A stretch of DNA of 34,470 nt, taken from contig JAJZCO010000002.1 in NCBI GenBank assembly GCA_021846095.1, positions 1 through 34,470 of the forward strand. Reading direction: 5' to 3'. The translations under genes and the position numbers were made by a program. The first letter of the stretch is position 1, and every line of letters starts with the position of its first letter. The notes under the pieces are model-generated. The model was not told the origin of the DNA, ran no database searches, and saw only the letters and a list, made by a program, of their open reading frames with translations. Below are positions 17,059-24,659 of the stretch, piece by piece. The stretch comes from a bacterium. Its GTDB lineage: Bacteria > Patescibacteriota > Saccharimonadia > Saccharimonadales > UBA4665.

Positions 17059-17757
17059 ATGTCAACGAAAACATTGCGTCTAGCCGATAAATATGACGTA
17101 ACAATTTATAAGCGGAAGGGGTTAAAATCAGTACGCTTATCGGTGTCACCACTTACTGGTGTCCGTTTGTCTATGCCATATTGGGTTAGTTATAAATATG
17201 GTGAAAATTTTTTGTATCGACAATTAGATTTCATCAAAATACATTATCCTAATCGTAGATATATAGTTGATCATCAACAAATCGGAAAATTTCACAAAAT
17301 TAGATTTATTCAAAGTGATCATTTATCTACCGTAAAATCAAAAATAATTAATAATGAAATCATTATTAATTTACCCCTAGATTGCGATTTAACTGAAGAC
17401 AAAGTACAGTCTATTGCTAAAAAATATTCTATTCGAGCCTTAAGAGATGAAGCAGAAATTTATTTACCAAAAAAATTGAATAATCTGTCTCAAACTTTAA
17501 ATTTACCATATAAAACCGTCACTATAAGACAACTTAAAACAAGATGGGGCAGTTGTGATAGTAATAAGAACATCTCGTTAAACTTATTTTTGATGACATT
17601 ACCGGATAATTTGATTGATTATGTATTAATACACGAATTAAGCCATACAAAAATACTTAAACACAATAGTTCTTTTTGGTCATTTGTCGAACAGATTTTG
17701 CCAGATTATAAACATTTAAAAAAAGAAATTAAAAACTTCCAACCCGTATTGGACTAA
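17059..17757 (+). CDS. YgjP-type zinc metallopeptidase (M48-related)
   Basis: A 232-residue member of the YgjP/DUF45 family, predicted zinc-dependent proteases without an agreed substrate. The diagnostic RQLKTRWGSC segment (about 156-165) precedes the active-site helix IHELSHTKILKHNSSFW, where His192, Glu193 and His196 form the HExxH and His202 is the probable third ligand. No membrane segment is present, so it is cytoplasmic. The N-terminal part (about 1-100) is a beta-rich family domain. It starts 7 nt after the kinase stop and is probably cotranscribed with it. Confidence 0.87.
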   Translation: MSTKTLRLADKYDVTIYKRKGLKSVRLSVSPLTGVRLSMPYWVSYKYGENFLYRQLDFIKIHYPNRRYIVDHQQIGKFHKIRFIQSDHLSTVKSKIINNEIIINLPLDCDLTEDKVQSIAKKYSIRALRDEAEIYLPKKLNNLSQTLNLPYKTVTIRQLKTRWGSCDSNKNISLNLFLMTLPDNLIDYVLIHELSHTKILKHNSSFWSFVEQILPDYKHLKKEIKNFQPVLD

Positions 17758-17792
17758 TGAAATAATGTCATATACAATTAAAATAATAAACT

Positions 17793-18881
17793 ATGGATAA
17801 TAAAAATAAAGTACTTATAGATCAACAACGAATTAGTAGCCTTATTAACTCAATGACGGATGCAGTCATAGCTGTAGATGAAAATTTATTAGTTCAATTA
17901 TATAATTCCTCAGCACTTAATCTATTAGATCTTAATGATATTAAACTGTCGACTAAACTAAGTGATGTTTTTCATCCTATGGATAGCACAAAACAATCAT
18001 TGAATTTAACTGATTTAGTTTTAAAATCATCGACTATAGCCGTCTATAAGGATTTTTTTTTAAGCTACAACGACGGTAGTACGATTAATTTATATATGTC
18101 AGTTGCACCAGTTCGAGAAAACTTCGGTCACGATGAGCTAAAAGGTTACGTTATAATTTTAAAAGATATTACTAGAGAAAAATCACTAGATGAAGAGAAA
18201 GATGAATTTATATCAGTCGTATCTCATGAATTACGAACCCCAATAGCTATTGCTGAAGGCAATATTTCAAATGCCATGGTTATTGTTGATAAAACTAATG
18301 ATGTCACTATTATCAAGCAAGCTTTAAATCAGGCCCATCAACAGATCTTGTTTTTATCCGATTTGATCAATGATTTATCTACATTATCTCGAGCAGAACG
18401 AGGAATAATTGAAATCAAAGCTGAAAAAATTATAATTGAAGATTTATTATTTGAATTATCTCAAAGTTATTCATCAGAAGTAAGAAACAAAGGATTAGAA
18501 ATCGTCATAGATCAAGATGATAAAACTAAGGTTCTATACTCAACTACCTTATATGTTAAAGAGATTTTACAAAATTTTATTACTAATGCTATAAAATATA
18601 GTCGGACTGGCAAAATTGTAATTTCAGCCAAATCGACATCCGACGGAGTTAATTTCTCGGTTAAGGATAGTGGTATTGGAATTTCTAAATTAGATCAAGA
18701 GAAGGTATTTAATAAGTTTTTTAGGTCAGAAGATTACCGGACTCGTGAAGCTAGTGGCACGGGTTTAGGACTATATGTAAGTGCTAAACTTGCTAAATTA
18801 TTAAACGCTACCATAACATTAGACAGTAGATTAAATTTTGGGTCAACATTTACGCTGCATGTTCCAAATTTAAATAAATAA
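17793..18881 (+). CDS. Soluble PAS-domain sensor histidine kinase, orphan
   Basis: A two-component kinase of 362 residues. An N-terminal PAS domain (about 10-125, MTDAVIAVDENLLVQLYN) leads into VISKDIT-like sequence and then the HisKA domain with VVSHELRTPIA (phosphoacceptor His145). The ATPase domain has all boxes: N (FITNAIKYSR), G1 (VKDSGIGIS), F (VFNKFFR) and G2 (ASGTGLGLYVS). No transmembrane helix or signal peptide is seen, so it probably senses a cytoplasmic signal. No response regulator is adjacent. TATACA and TAAAAT boxes (17771-17784) lie just upstream of the ATG without a Shine-Dalgarno site. Its stop directly abuts the convergent GT2 stop. Confidence 0.92.
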   Translation: MDNKNKVLIDQQRISSLINSMTDAVIAVDENLLVQLYNSSALNLLDLNDIKLSTKLSDVFHPMDSTKQSLNLTDLVLKSSTIAVYKDFFLSYNDGSTINLYMSVAPVRENFGHDELKGYVIILKDITREKSLDEEKDEFISVVSHELRTPIAIAEGNISNAMVIVDKTNDVTIIKQALNQAHQQILFLSDLINDLSTLSRAERGIIEIKAEKIIIEDLLFELSQSYSSEVRNKGLEIVIDQDDKTKVLYSTTLYVKEILQNFITNAIKYSRTGKIVISAKSTSDGVNFSVKDSGIGISKLDQEKVFNKFFRSEDYRTREASGTGLGLYVSAKLAKLLNATITLDSRLNFGSTFTLHVPNLNK

Positions 18882-20450
18882 TTATATTTTATCAAATTTT
18901 GGTAGAGATCTGTCGATTTGCATAATGGGCAAACAAATATTTCTCTCTTTCCAGTATATAGTACCAAATTCATACTTAATCATTGAGATGTTGTAAATTG
19001 ATATATCGAAAATAGCCGCTATAAAAATCATAAATGTACCTTTAAGCCATTTCTGATTGTATGTCAAATTAATAATCTGGCTATAATATAACAGTAGTAA
19101 TAGTACGCTAGTTATGTTACATATATACAAAAAAAGATCCAATCTACCTAAACTAATCATAAGACCAACAAGAGGTCCGATAAATATAATAAACTCTCCC
19201 AAACCTACTAAACTCACTAGTTCTATTTTACGGTGTAATTTAGGGTAATAGGTCCGAATTGCTGTTTGATATTGTTCGTAATAAGGTTTAGAACTCGAGA
19301 TATCAATAACCTCATCAGCTTTTACTAGATTGTATCTATTATTGTTTAATAAGGTTAATCGGCTAAAATAACTCTCTGGTGTAACTCTTTTTTTAATAGC
19401 CTTAAACTGACCATATTTAGATAAATCTTGAGACTTAATTAACCAGCAAGTACTAAGTACTGGAGGTCTTTTAAGGAAATACCGAGGAATCGATAACTCG
19501 AAAGCATATCTGGCCGGTTGATATAACCACGCTTTATACGACTGATTTTTATATATATTTTTGGGAATAAAACTAATCATGCTGATTTTTTTGGCCAACA
19601 TTAATTCTATAGCAGATCGCAAACTATGCTCCGAAAACCTGACATCAACACCACAAAATAATAATATATCTCCACTTGCTTGTTCAGATAATTGTTGGTA
19701 AGCATAGTTTTTTGCTAACCAATCTTCTGGTGGGACATTTCCTTCTATAAATCTAACTCCAGCATGAGCAAAGCTGCGAATAATATCCGATGTTTTTCTG
19801 TTCTGGGAACAGTCATCTAGTACTAAAATCTCTAATTTTGGATAGTCACATTTAACTAAGGACACTAAACATTCTTCTAAATCATCCGTTTCATTCCGAG
19901 CTGGAATTAAAACACTGACAGTCGGTAAATCACGGTCAAAATAATGAACGTTGAATAATGGTCTTCGAGTAGACTTAACGTTTTTATAAGTTATTAAATT
20001 CAAGTAGACGATTATAATCAGAACGATAATTGATATAGATGAAATAATTTGACTAGAAGTAAGCATCATACCTGCTGATTTTAATGAGTAACTAAAATAA
20101 ATTCCAATAAAATATATCACCAATTGAATTATGATTAATCTAGTGCTAGAGGAAAAAATGGATGTAGACAAATAATTATTAGAAGAGCTATCTATTACTT
20201 TTCGGTACAAGTTAATAATGCGGTAAATTGTAAAATATGAGATTATTATTAAAAAACCATATTTAACCCCAGTAAAATATAACCCTAAATTGCTAAGTAT
20301 AATGGCGCCCATTAATGGATAAATTAAAAATTTTAAACGTTTAAACTTTAGTTTTAAGACTAAAAATTCAGCACAATAAACTAACGAAAATAACAAGAAT
20401 AACAAAAAATAATGGTTTATAATAGGCATAAGCGTAAACGACATGTTCAT
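18882..20450 (-). CDS. Membrane glycosyltransferase family 2
   Basis: A 522-residue integral membrane GT-A transferase. About four N-terminal helices (to about 155) are followed by the catalytic domain: TVSVLIPARNETDDLEECL, then ILVLDDCSQN, then DWLAKNYAYQQL. At the usual DxD position the sequence is LLFCGVDVRF, so the first Asp appears replaced by Gly (compare LLFxDADVRF). C-terminal helices follow from about 410. The layout resembles HpnB/CrtQ-type enzymes that glycosylate lipids, but no partner pathway is present here. A promoter (20456-20484) places the start at the ATG itself. It runs convergent with the kinase and no terminator fits between them. Confidence 0.85.
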   Translation of the reverse strand: MNMSFTLMPIINHYFLLFLLFSLVYCAEFLVLKLKFKRLKFLIYPLMGAIILSNLGLYFTGVKYGFLIIISYFTIYRIINLYRKVIDSSSNNYLSTSIFSSSTRLIIIQLVIYFIGIYFSYSLKSAGMMLTSSQIISSISIIVLIIIVYLNLITYKNVKSTRRPLFNVHYFDRDLPTVSVLIPARNETDDLEECLVSLVKCDYPKLEILVLDDCSQNRKTSDIIRSFAHAGVRFIEGNVPPEDWLAKNYAYQQLSEQASGDILLFCGVDVRFSEHSLRSAIELMLAKKISMISFIPKNIYKNQSYKAWLYQPARYAFELSIPRYFLKRPPVLSTCWLIKSQDLSKYGQFKAIKKRVTPESYFSRLTLLNNNRYNLVKADEVIDISSSKPYYEQYQTAIRTYYPKLHRKIELVSLVGLGEFIIFIGPLVGLMISLGRLDLFLYICNITSVLLLLLYYSQIINLTYNQKWLKGTFMIFIAAIFDISIYNISMIKYEFGTIYWKERNICLPIMQIDRSLPKFDKI

Positions 20451-20455
20451 CTATT

Positions 20456-20484
20456 AATATATGGTCTATAAGCTTTTTAATCAA
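20456..20484 (-). promoter_or_regulatory. GT2 promoter, leaderless
   Basis: On the minus strand, TTGATT (20479-20484), 17 bp, TATATT (20456-20461). Counting 6-7 nt from the -10 puts the start on the ATG at 20450. The in-frame ATG at 20444 is the alternative. Confidence 0.55.
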
Positions 20485-20631
20485 TACAATTTTAGTCTAA
20501 ATGAAAATATAAATTAACATCAAAGAGAAAACGATCAAAGTATTAGATTAGTAATTTATTTATTGCTTCAACTTTAATATGAGGATTAATAACCCTAAAG
20601 ATACCTGATATACATTATTTTTCCTTATTTA

Positions 20632-20926
20632 TTATAATGTTTTAGTAATAGTATGTTTATTAGATGGGGGGGTGAGACAGCCATTTAACTTAAGGATCAT
20701 TAACCAAGCGTCTTCTATTGAAAGTAATTCTTCATGAGCATAGCTTTCAAACATTTGTATCACTGATTTAGGACTACTTCATAAAACATTTTTAAGCGAT
20801 TCTAGCTCAGCGTTACGAACGCCGATGACTTGATGTAATTTGTCAACATGGGCACTACTCGTTTACAGTTACAGTCATTTGTTCACACCCATTAATCAAG
20901 GTTATAATGCTGGGTTTTGTCGCCAT
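20632..20926 (-). pseudogene. Decayed small gene (frameshift plus in-frame TGA)
   Basis: Three coding-like pieces line up on the minus strand. A 23-codon ORF starts at the ATG at 20926 and runs to a TAG at 20855-20857. A second frame then carries HVDKLHQVIGVRNAELES up to a TGA at 20779-20781. The same frame continues with IQMFESYAHEELLSIEDAWL to a TAA at 20632-20634. Joined, they would give about 98 residues, helical and acidic, of no family I recognise. A run of seven C (20666-20672) lies near the 3' end. 20451-20631 and 20927-21064 hold only AT-rich sequence, so this stretch of more than 600 bases has no intact gene. Confidence 0.5.
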
Positions 20927-21064
20927 TTAAAGTGCTAAGCATAATCCGATCTTACTTTTTAGCAATAAATTGTTTTAGTATGATAAAGACCCTCTTCTTT
21001 GGATATTATTACTCGAAATTATATCGGAAAAAAGTCTTGTATGGTTATGTATTTTGCTCGATCA

Positions 21065-21613
21065 TTATAATTTAAGGTCTATTATTAAAAGATTTAGAGC
21101 TCTTATTAAACCTTTTGTTAGATCATGAGATTTATATTTTGGGTTTAGTTTATCTGTTGTAAGAATTTTTTTTAGTTCATAGATTTTAACCCACTCTACT
21201 TGTTCAAGTTCTTCTGGCTGAATTATAATTTTTAGTTTTTTTGGTTTAGTATTGTAGATAAAATCTAAGGTTTGTCTGCGTAAATAACCGTCCGTTAGCT
21301 TATCATCTGTATTATATTTACCTAACAACTTCAGCTCATTTTGAATTAATGAAATGCCAAGCTCTTCTTTGGTTTCACGGATTACTGCTGAGATACTATC
21401 TTCATGAGCATCAACATGGCCTCCTGCAGATTTGTCCCACATTCCTGGGCATGAATTTTTTTTCTCATTGCGTCTTTGTAGGAGAACCGTATGATCTGTG
21501 TCTGAGTATATAAGAACACTAGCAATTTGGTGCCTAAGACCATATTTAACTGCTAAGTCTCGTCTTAGACAACCAACATCTATTCCATTTTCATCTATTA
21601 TTTTAATATTCAT
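21065..21613 (-). CDS. Nudix hydrolase, IPP-isomerase-like
   Basis: A 182-residue Nudix-fold enzyme. The Nudix box is complete: GGHVDAHEDSISAVIRETKEELGI fits Gx5Ex7REUxEExGU. The flanking layout (VLIYSDTDHTVLLQRRNEKK before it, LDFIYNTKP and EQVEWVKIYEL after it) resembles the isopentenyl-diphosphate isomerase-like and YfcD-type Nudix proteins. Its substrate cannot be fixed; the Cys in NSCPGMWDKSAGGH is in a place typical of that group. TATAAG about 8 nt before the ATG hints at a leaderless transcript. It is 24 nt from the unknown ORF upstream and may be cotranscribed with it. Confidence 0.85.
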   Translation of the reverse strand: MNIKIIDENGIDVGCLRRDLAVKYGLRHQIASVLIYSDTDHTVLLQRRNEKKNSCPGMWDKSAGGHVDAHEDSISAVIRETKEELGISLIQNELKLLGKYNTDDKLTDGYLRRQTLDFIYNTKPKKLKIIIQPEELEQVEWVKIYELKKILTTDKLNPKYKSHDLTKGLIRALNLLIIDLKL

Positions 21614-21637
21614 TATGTTTACTTATATTATGCTTAT

Positions 21638-22021
21638 TTAAAGGATGAATCCAGCGATATTCAATAGTTCTCGAAGCTCAAGAAGGCTATTATCAGGAGA
21701 GTGTATAAGGTTTTTAAAATAGTAAGAATATTCTTCAGGCGTGAATCTATGGGTTGGATCAGACCGTCGTCTAAAAAGCGTGGGTAAGATAGCTGTATAT
21801 TTATCAATATCTCCAGGGAAGGGTATTAAATCACGGATAGAGCCATCAACAATTCTTTCTTCTAGAAGTCTTCTGTCTGTCCTGTCTGCAACTCTAGGTC
21901 CCTTAATTTTCCTTAACTTTAAAATCATATCTTTCTCTGAAAGTTTTCCTTCTAAAACTAGCATTAATGATTCCCCGAAAGAAAGATATCTAATGGTATC
22001 TTGTAGATGTCTTGACTCCAC
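21638..22021 (-). CDS. Unknown protein, 127 aa, possibly frameshifted at the 5' end
   Basis: Not recognised. From a GTG at 22021 it encodes a charged, soluble protein with motifs such as YLSFGESLMLVLEGKLSE, IKGPRVADRTDRRLLEERI and ILPTLFRRRSDPTHRFTPEE. The codon use is protein-like throughout. No good Shine-Dalgarno site precedes the GTG. In the neighbouring frame just upstream (minus strand, about 22120 down to 22000) another coding-like stretch includes SGVPFSIETLEHKINSGV and overlaps the start of this ORF. A single frameshift would join them, so this may be the 3' part of a broken or mis-sequenced gene. Confidence 0.5.
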   Translation of the reverse strand: MESRHLQDTIRYLSFGESLMLVLEGKLSEKDMILKLRKIKGPRVADRTDRRLLEERIVDGSIRDLIPFPGDIDKYTAILPTLFRRRSDPTHRFTPEEYSYYFKNLIHSPDNSLLELRELLNIAGFIL

Positions 22022-22105
22022 TCCACTATTGATTTTGTGTTCCAGGGTTTCTATAGAGAAAGGTACTCCACTTTTAAATTTGGGCTAACAGTAATATGAG
22101 AATCA

Positions 22106-22134
22106 TTGACTATTAATTGATATGTTGATACTAT
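22106..22134 (+). promoter_or_regulatory. secE operon promoter
   Basis: -35 TTGACT (22106-22111), exactly 17 bp, -10 TACTAT (22129-22134). The start would be near 22141, a few bases before the hairpin at 22145. Confidence 0.6.
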
Positions 22135-22144
22135 TGACAATATC

Positions 22145-22169
22145 ACCTACAAATAATGTAGGTTTTTTT
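22145..22169 (+). terminator. Terminator-like hairpin in the secE leader
   Basis: A perfect 7-bp stem ACCTACA/TGTAGGT (22145-22151 with 22157-22163), a 5-nt loop and seven T (22163-22169). It lies 20 nt before the secE ATG and at the very 5' end of the predicted transcript. It could stop read-through from upstream, act as an attenuator or stabilise the 5' end. Confidence 0.55.
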
Positions 22170-22187
22170 ATTGTCTGGAGATATATA

Positions 22188-22592
22188 ATGGCTACGAATA
22201 AGAACAAGACTAAACGTCGAACTGAACTCAAAGAAACACTTCGTGAACGCATTAATAAGGCTGACATTAAACAAAAAACTGATATTAAAACGAATAAAAG
22301 ACATGCTTTGTCGAAAGCAGTAAATAATAATGTTAGTAAAATTTTTACAAAATTAAACAAAAATATAGTATTCAAGGTTATATTTAAATTTTGTCGAATA
22401 CTCAGTTTAGTTATAGTACCTAGATATTTAAGGAACAGTTGGGCCGAATTAAAATTAGTAGCTTGGCCAAATTTTAAATTAAGCCGTCAGTTGACTTTTG
22501 CGGTGATTATTTTTGCTATTTTCATAGGTATTTCGGTCGCAAGTCTAGACAGTGGTTTATCAAGAATATTTAAAGTAGTATTACTGAAATAA
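22188..22592 (+). CDS. secE: Preprotein translocase subunit SecE with long basic N-terminus
   Basis: Clamp subunit of the SecYEG translocon in the inner membrane. The last 55 residues are the SecE core: NSWAELKLVAWPNFK (amphipathic cytoplasmic helix), then one membrane helix (TFAVIIFAIFIGISVASL). I start at 22188 because GGAG stands 8 nt upstream and the upstream in-frame ATG at 22122 precedes the predicted transcription start. This leaves 134 residues, about twice a Gram-positive SecE, with some 75 Lys/Arg-rich residues in front of the core. nusG follows after 14 nt, the classic bacterial order secE-nusG-rplK-rplA. Confidence 0.92.
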   Translation: MATNKNKTKRRTELKETLRERINKADIKQKTDIKTNKRHALSKAVNNNVSKIFTKLNKNIVFKVIFKFCRILSLVIVPRYLRNSWAELKLVAWPNFKLSRQLTFAVIIFAIFIGISVASLDSGLSRIFKVVLLK

Positions 22593-22606
22593 TAAGGAGT
22601 ATAGGT

Positions 22607-23161
22607 ATGACAACAAATGTTAAAAGATATGAAGATACTACTAGACAGTGGTATGCAATTCATACTTATTCTGGTTACGAAGAAAAGGTTGCAGAAAGTA
22701 TTAAACAGCGGACTGAATCGTTAGATATGGCGGATAAAATATTTGACGTACTAGTTCCAAAAGAAAAAATGATCGAAATTAAAAATGGTAAGAGACGTAT
22801 TGTCGAGAAAAAGATTTTTCAAGGGTATGTTTTAGTAAGCATGAAACTAAGCGAAGACGCTTGGTATACTATTCGTAATACACCTGGGGTTACCGGATTT
22901 GTTGGAAGTGGCACAGATCCAACACCAGTTGAACCAAACGAAATTGAAAAGATTAAAAAAAGAATGGGATTAGAACAACCAAAACATAAAATAGATTTCA
23001 AAATCGGAGATGTAGTTAATATTATTGACGGACCTTTCAAAAGTTTTGATGGTAGCATATCAGAAATAGATTCTCAAAAAGGTAAACTAAAAGTCTTAGT
23101 CAACATGTTTGGGCGAGAAACTCCGGTTGAGCTCGATAGTTTACAGGTAAAAAAGGTCTAA
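22607..23161 (+). CDS. nusG: Transcription termination/antitermination factor NusG
   Basis: Binds RNA polymerase and links it to Rho or the ribosome. The 184 residues have the NGN domain (RQWYAIHTYSGYEEKVAESI to TPGVTGFVGSGTDPTPV) and a C-terminal KOW domain (KIGDVVNIIDGPFKSFDGSI). TAAGGAG about 8 nt before the ATG is a strong Shine-Dalgarno site. The gene follows secE by 14 nt. A separate promoter lies downstream, before rplK. Confidence 0.97.
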   Translation: MTTNVKRYEDTTRQWYAIHTYSGYEEKVAESIKQRTESLDMADKIFDVLVPKEKMIEIKNGKRRIVEKKIFQGYVLVSMKLSEDAWYTIRNTPGVTGFVGSGTDPTPVEPNEIEKIKKRMGLEQPKHKIDFKIGDVVNIIDGPFKSFDGSISEIDSQKGKLKVLVNMFGRETPVELDSLQVKKV

Positions 23162-23168
23162 CGAGACC

Positions 23169-23197
23169 TGGACAAATATATATTAAAATAATATAAT
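23169..23197 (+). promoter_or_regulatory. rplK-rplA promoter
   Basis: -35 TGGACA (23169-23174, one mismatch), 17 bp, perfect -10 TATAAT (23192-23197). The start would be near 23204, giving a leader of about 63 nt. Confidence 0.65.
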
Positions 23198-23221
23198 ACA
23201 GACGAGTATTATTAAGAACAA

Positions 23222-23260
23222 ACTTAATTAATAAATCTTTCAGAAAGTCAGGAGTTAAGT
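23222..23260 (+). promoter_or_regulatory. Candidate L1-binding autoregulatory leader of rplK
   Basis: ACTTAA (23222-23227) pairs with TTAAGT (23255-23260), enclosing a hairpin CTTT-CAG-AAAG (23237-23247) with asymmetric internal loops. The AGGAG Shine-Dalgarno site is inside the structure. L1 is known to repress its own operon by binding such a stem-bulge-stem mimic of its rRNA site; that this one works so is inferred. Confidence 0.4.
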
Positions 23261-23266
23261 AATATA

Positions 23267-23698
23267 ATGGCCAATAAAGTTATAAAGGCAAATTTAAAAA
23301 TGAAAATTAAAGCTGGGCAAGCTTCGGCTGCACCTCCAGTTGGATCAACGCTTGGTCAATATGGTGTTAATATGATGGATTTTATAAATCCATTTAATGA
23401 ACAAACTAAAGAGCTACAAGGTGCCTTGTTAACGGTCCATATTACAATTTTTGAAGATCGTTCAATGCAATTCAGAGTTGTTGGTTCGCCAACAGATGAT
23501 TTAATCAGAGCAAAATTAGGTATTGAAAAAGGATCCGGAAAACCAAATAGTGAAAAGATTTCAAAAAAACTTTCGACCAGCGACTTGGAAGATATCGCTA
23601 AAACAAAAGCTAAAGACATGAATACTGACGACATAGAAGCAATTAAAAAAATGGTAGCCGGTACCGCTAGATCTATGGGTATATTGATCGATCAATAA
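23267..23698 (+). CDS. rplK: Large-subunit ribosomal protein uL11
   Basis: Protein of the GTPase-associated centre of the 50S subunit, binding 23S rRNA helices 43-44. At 143 residues it has standard length. KMKIKAGQASAAPPVGSTLGQYGVNMMDF is the hallmark N-terminal segment with the flexible Pro-rich switch. The C-terminal RNA-binding part includes KPNSEKISKKLS and KKMVAGTARSMGI. AGGAG about 13 nt before the ATG lies in the proposed L1-regulated leader. rplA follows after 68 nt. Confidence 0.97.
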   Translation: MANKVIKANLKMKIKAGQASAAPPVGSTLGQYGVNMMDFINPFNEQTKELQGALLTVHITIFEDRSMQFRVVGSPTDDLIRAKLGIEKGSGKPNSEKISKKLSTSDLEDIAKTKAKDMNTDDIEAIKKMVAGTARSMGILIDQ

Positions 23699-23766
23699 TA
23701 TATAAATAAAACGTGGCAGACTAAATTTTGATTTAAGTCGTTATGACCACTATAAGGAGTACTAAT

Positions 23767-24651
23767 ATGACCACGACAACAGAAAATGACGCTCAAATTA
23801 AAAGTAATTCAAAAGTAAGCGGTGTTACTGCTAAGGCCGGTAAAAGAAGCTCAAAGGCCATACAGGAAAAAGAAGTTAAAATCAGTAAGCAACTCCGAAA
23901 GTTAGAGAATGTATCTAAAGAAGCTGCTACATCTAAACCTGTAACTCCAATTACTCGTTCAGTTTTAGATAGAAAAGGTAAAAAATATAAAGATTCTTAT
24001 AAACTGATCGATCACAAAAAAACGTATCAACTAGAGGAAGCTATTAATCTTGCTAAAAAAACTTCTAAAACAAAATTTGATGCTACTATTGAACTTCACA
24101 TCGGCTTAAACGTCGATCCTAAACATGCTGATCAGAATATTCGAGATAACGTCGTATTGCCATTCGGGACTGGTCAAAAAATACGAGTAGCTGTTTTTAC
24201 TGATGATGAACAATCGGCCAAAACGGCTGGAGCTGACATAATCGGCAACGACAAACTATTAGCTGACATAGAAAAAGGTAAATTAGATTTCGATGTTTTA
24301 ATTACTAGCCCAGCTTTAATGCCTAGACTGTCTAAATATGCTCGTATTTTGGGTCCGAGAGGCTTAATGCCTAATCCTAAAAGTGGTAGTGTAGCAACTG
24401 ATATAGCTAAGGCTATTGCTGAGACTAAGTCTGGAAAAATTGAATATCGAGTAGATAGTTACGGCATAATTCATACCCGAATAGGCAAGGTTAGTTTTAA
24501 AGATCAAGATTTAATCAATAATTTTACAACTCTCATTACAAGTATAAAAAATAATAAACCTCAATCCGTTAAATCAAATTATTTGAAGTCCATTTACATT
24601 ACAAGTTCCATGGGCCCATCTATTAAACTAGATCTTCAATCGATAAATTAA
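23767..24651 (+). CDS. rplA: Large-subunit ribosomal protein uL1 with N-terminal extension
   Basis: Forms the L1 stalk that moves deacylated tRNA out of the E site, and represses its own operon in many bacteria. I start at 23767, where AAGGAGT sits 6 nt upstream, not at the earlier in-frame ATG at 23743. The L1 core runs from about residue 60: GLNVDPKHADQNIRDNVVLP, FDVLITSPALMP, ILGPRGLMPNPK and GIIHTRIGKVSF are all canonical. The 294-residue length exceeds the usual ~230 by a Lys/Ser/Thr-rich, probably disordered head of about 60 residues. The gene ends 9 nt from the convergent mprF stop. Confidence 0.95.
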   Translation: MTTTTENDAQIKSNSKVSGVTAKAGKRSSKAIQEKEVKISKQLRKLENVSKEAATSKPVTPITRSVLDRKGKKYKDSYKLIDHKKTYQLEEAINLAKKTSKTKFDATIELHIGLNVDPKHADQNIRDNVVLPFGTGQKIRVAVFTDDEQSAKTAGADIIGNDKLLADIEKGKLDFDVLITSPALMPRLSKYARILGPRGLMPNPKSGSVATDIAKAIAETKSGKIEYRVDSYGIIHTRIGKVSFKDQDLINNFTTLITSIKNNKPQSVKSNYLKSIYITSSMGPSIKLDLQSIN

Positions 24652-24659
24652 ATCTTTTT

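Noticed and set aside
16389-17757. P-loop kinase plus metallopeptidase considered as a zeta-type toxin-antitoxin or COG2856-like module
   Set aside because: No small antitoxin or DNA-binding gene is present. YgjP is a widespread housekeeping-type family and the kinase lacks specific toxin features.
20779-20781. In-frame TGA in the decayed gene, considered as a sign of a recoded TGA (Gly) genetic code
   Set aside because: TGA ends genuine genes at 550, 8650 and 27182, and no long conserved gene contains an internal TGA. The same pseudogene also has a frameshift.
22103-22375. 90-codon minus-strand ORF opposite secE
   Set aside because: It is antisense to the secE coding region and has no recognisable product or ribosome-binding site.
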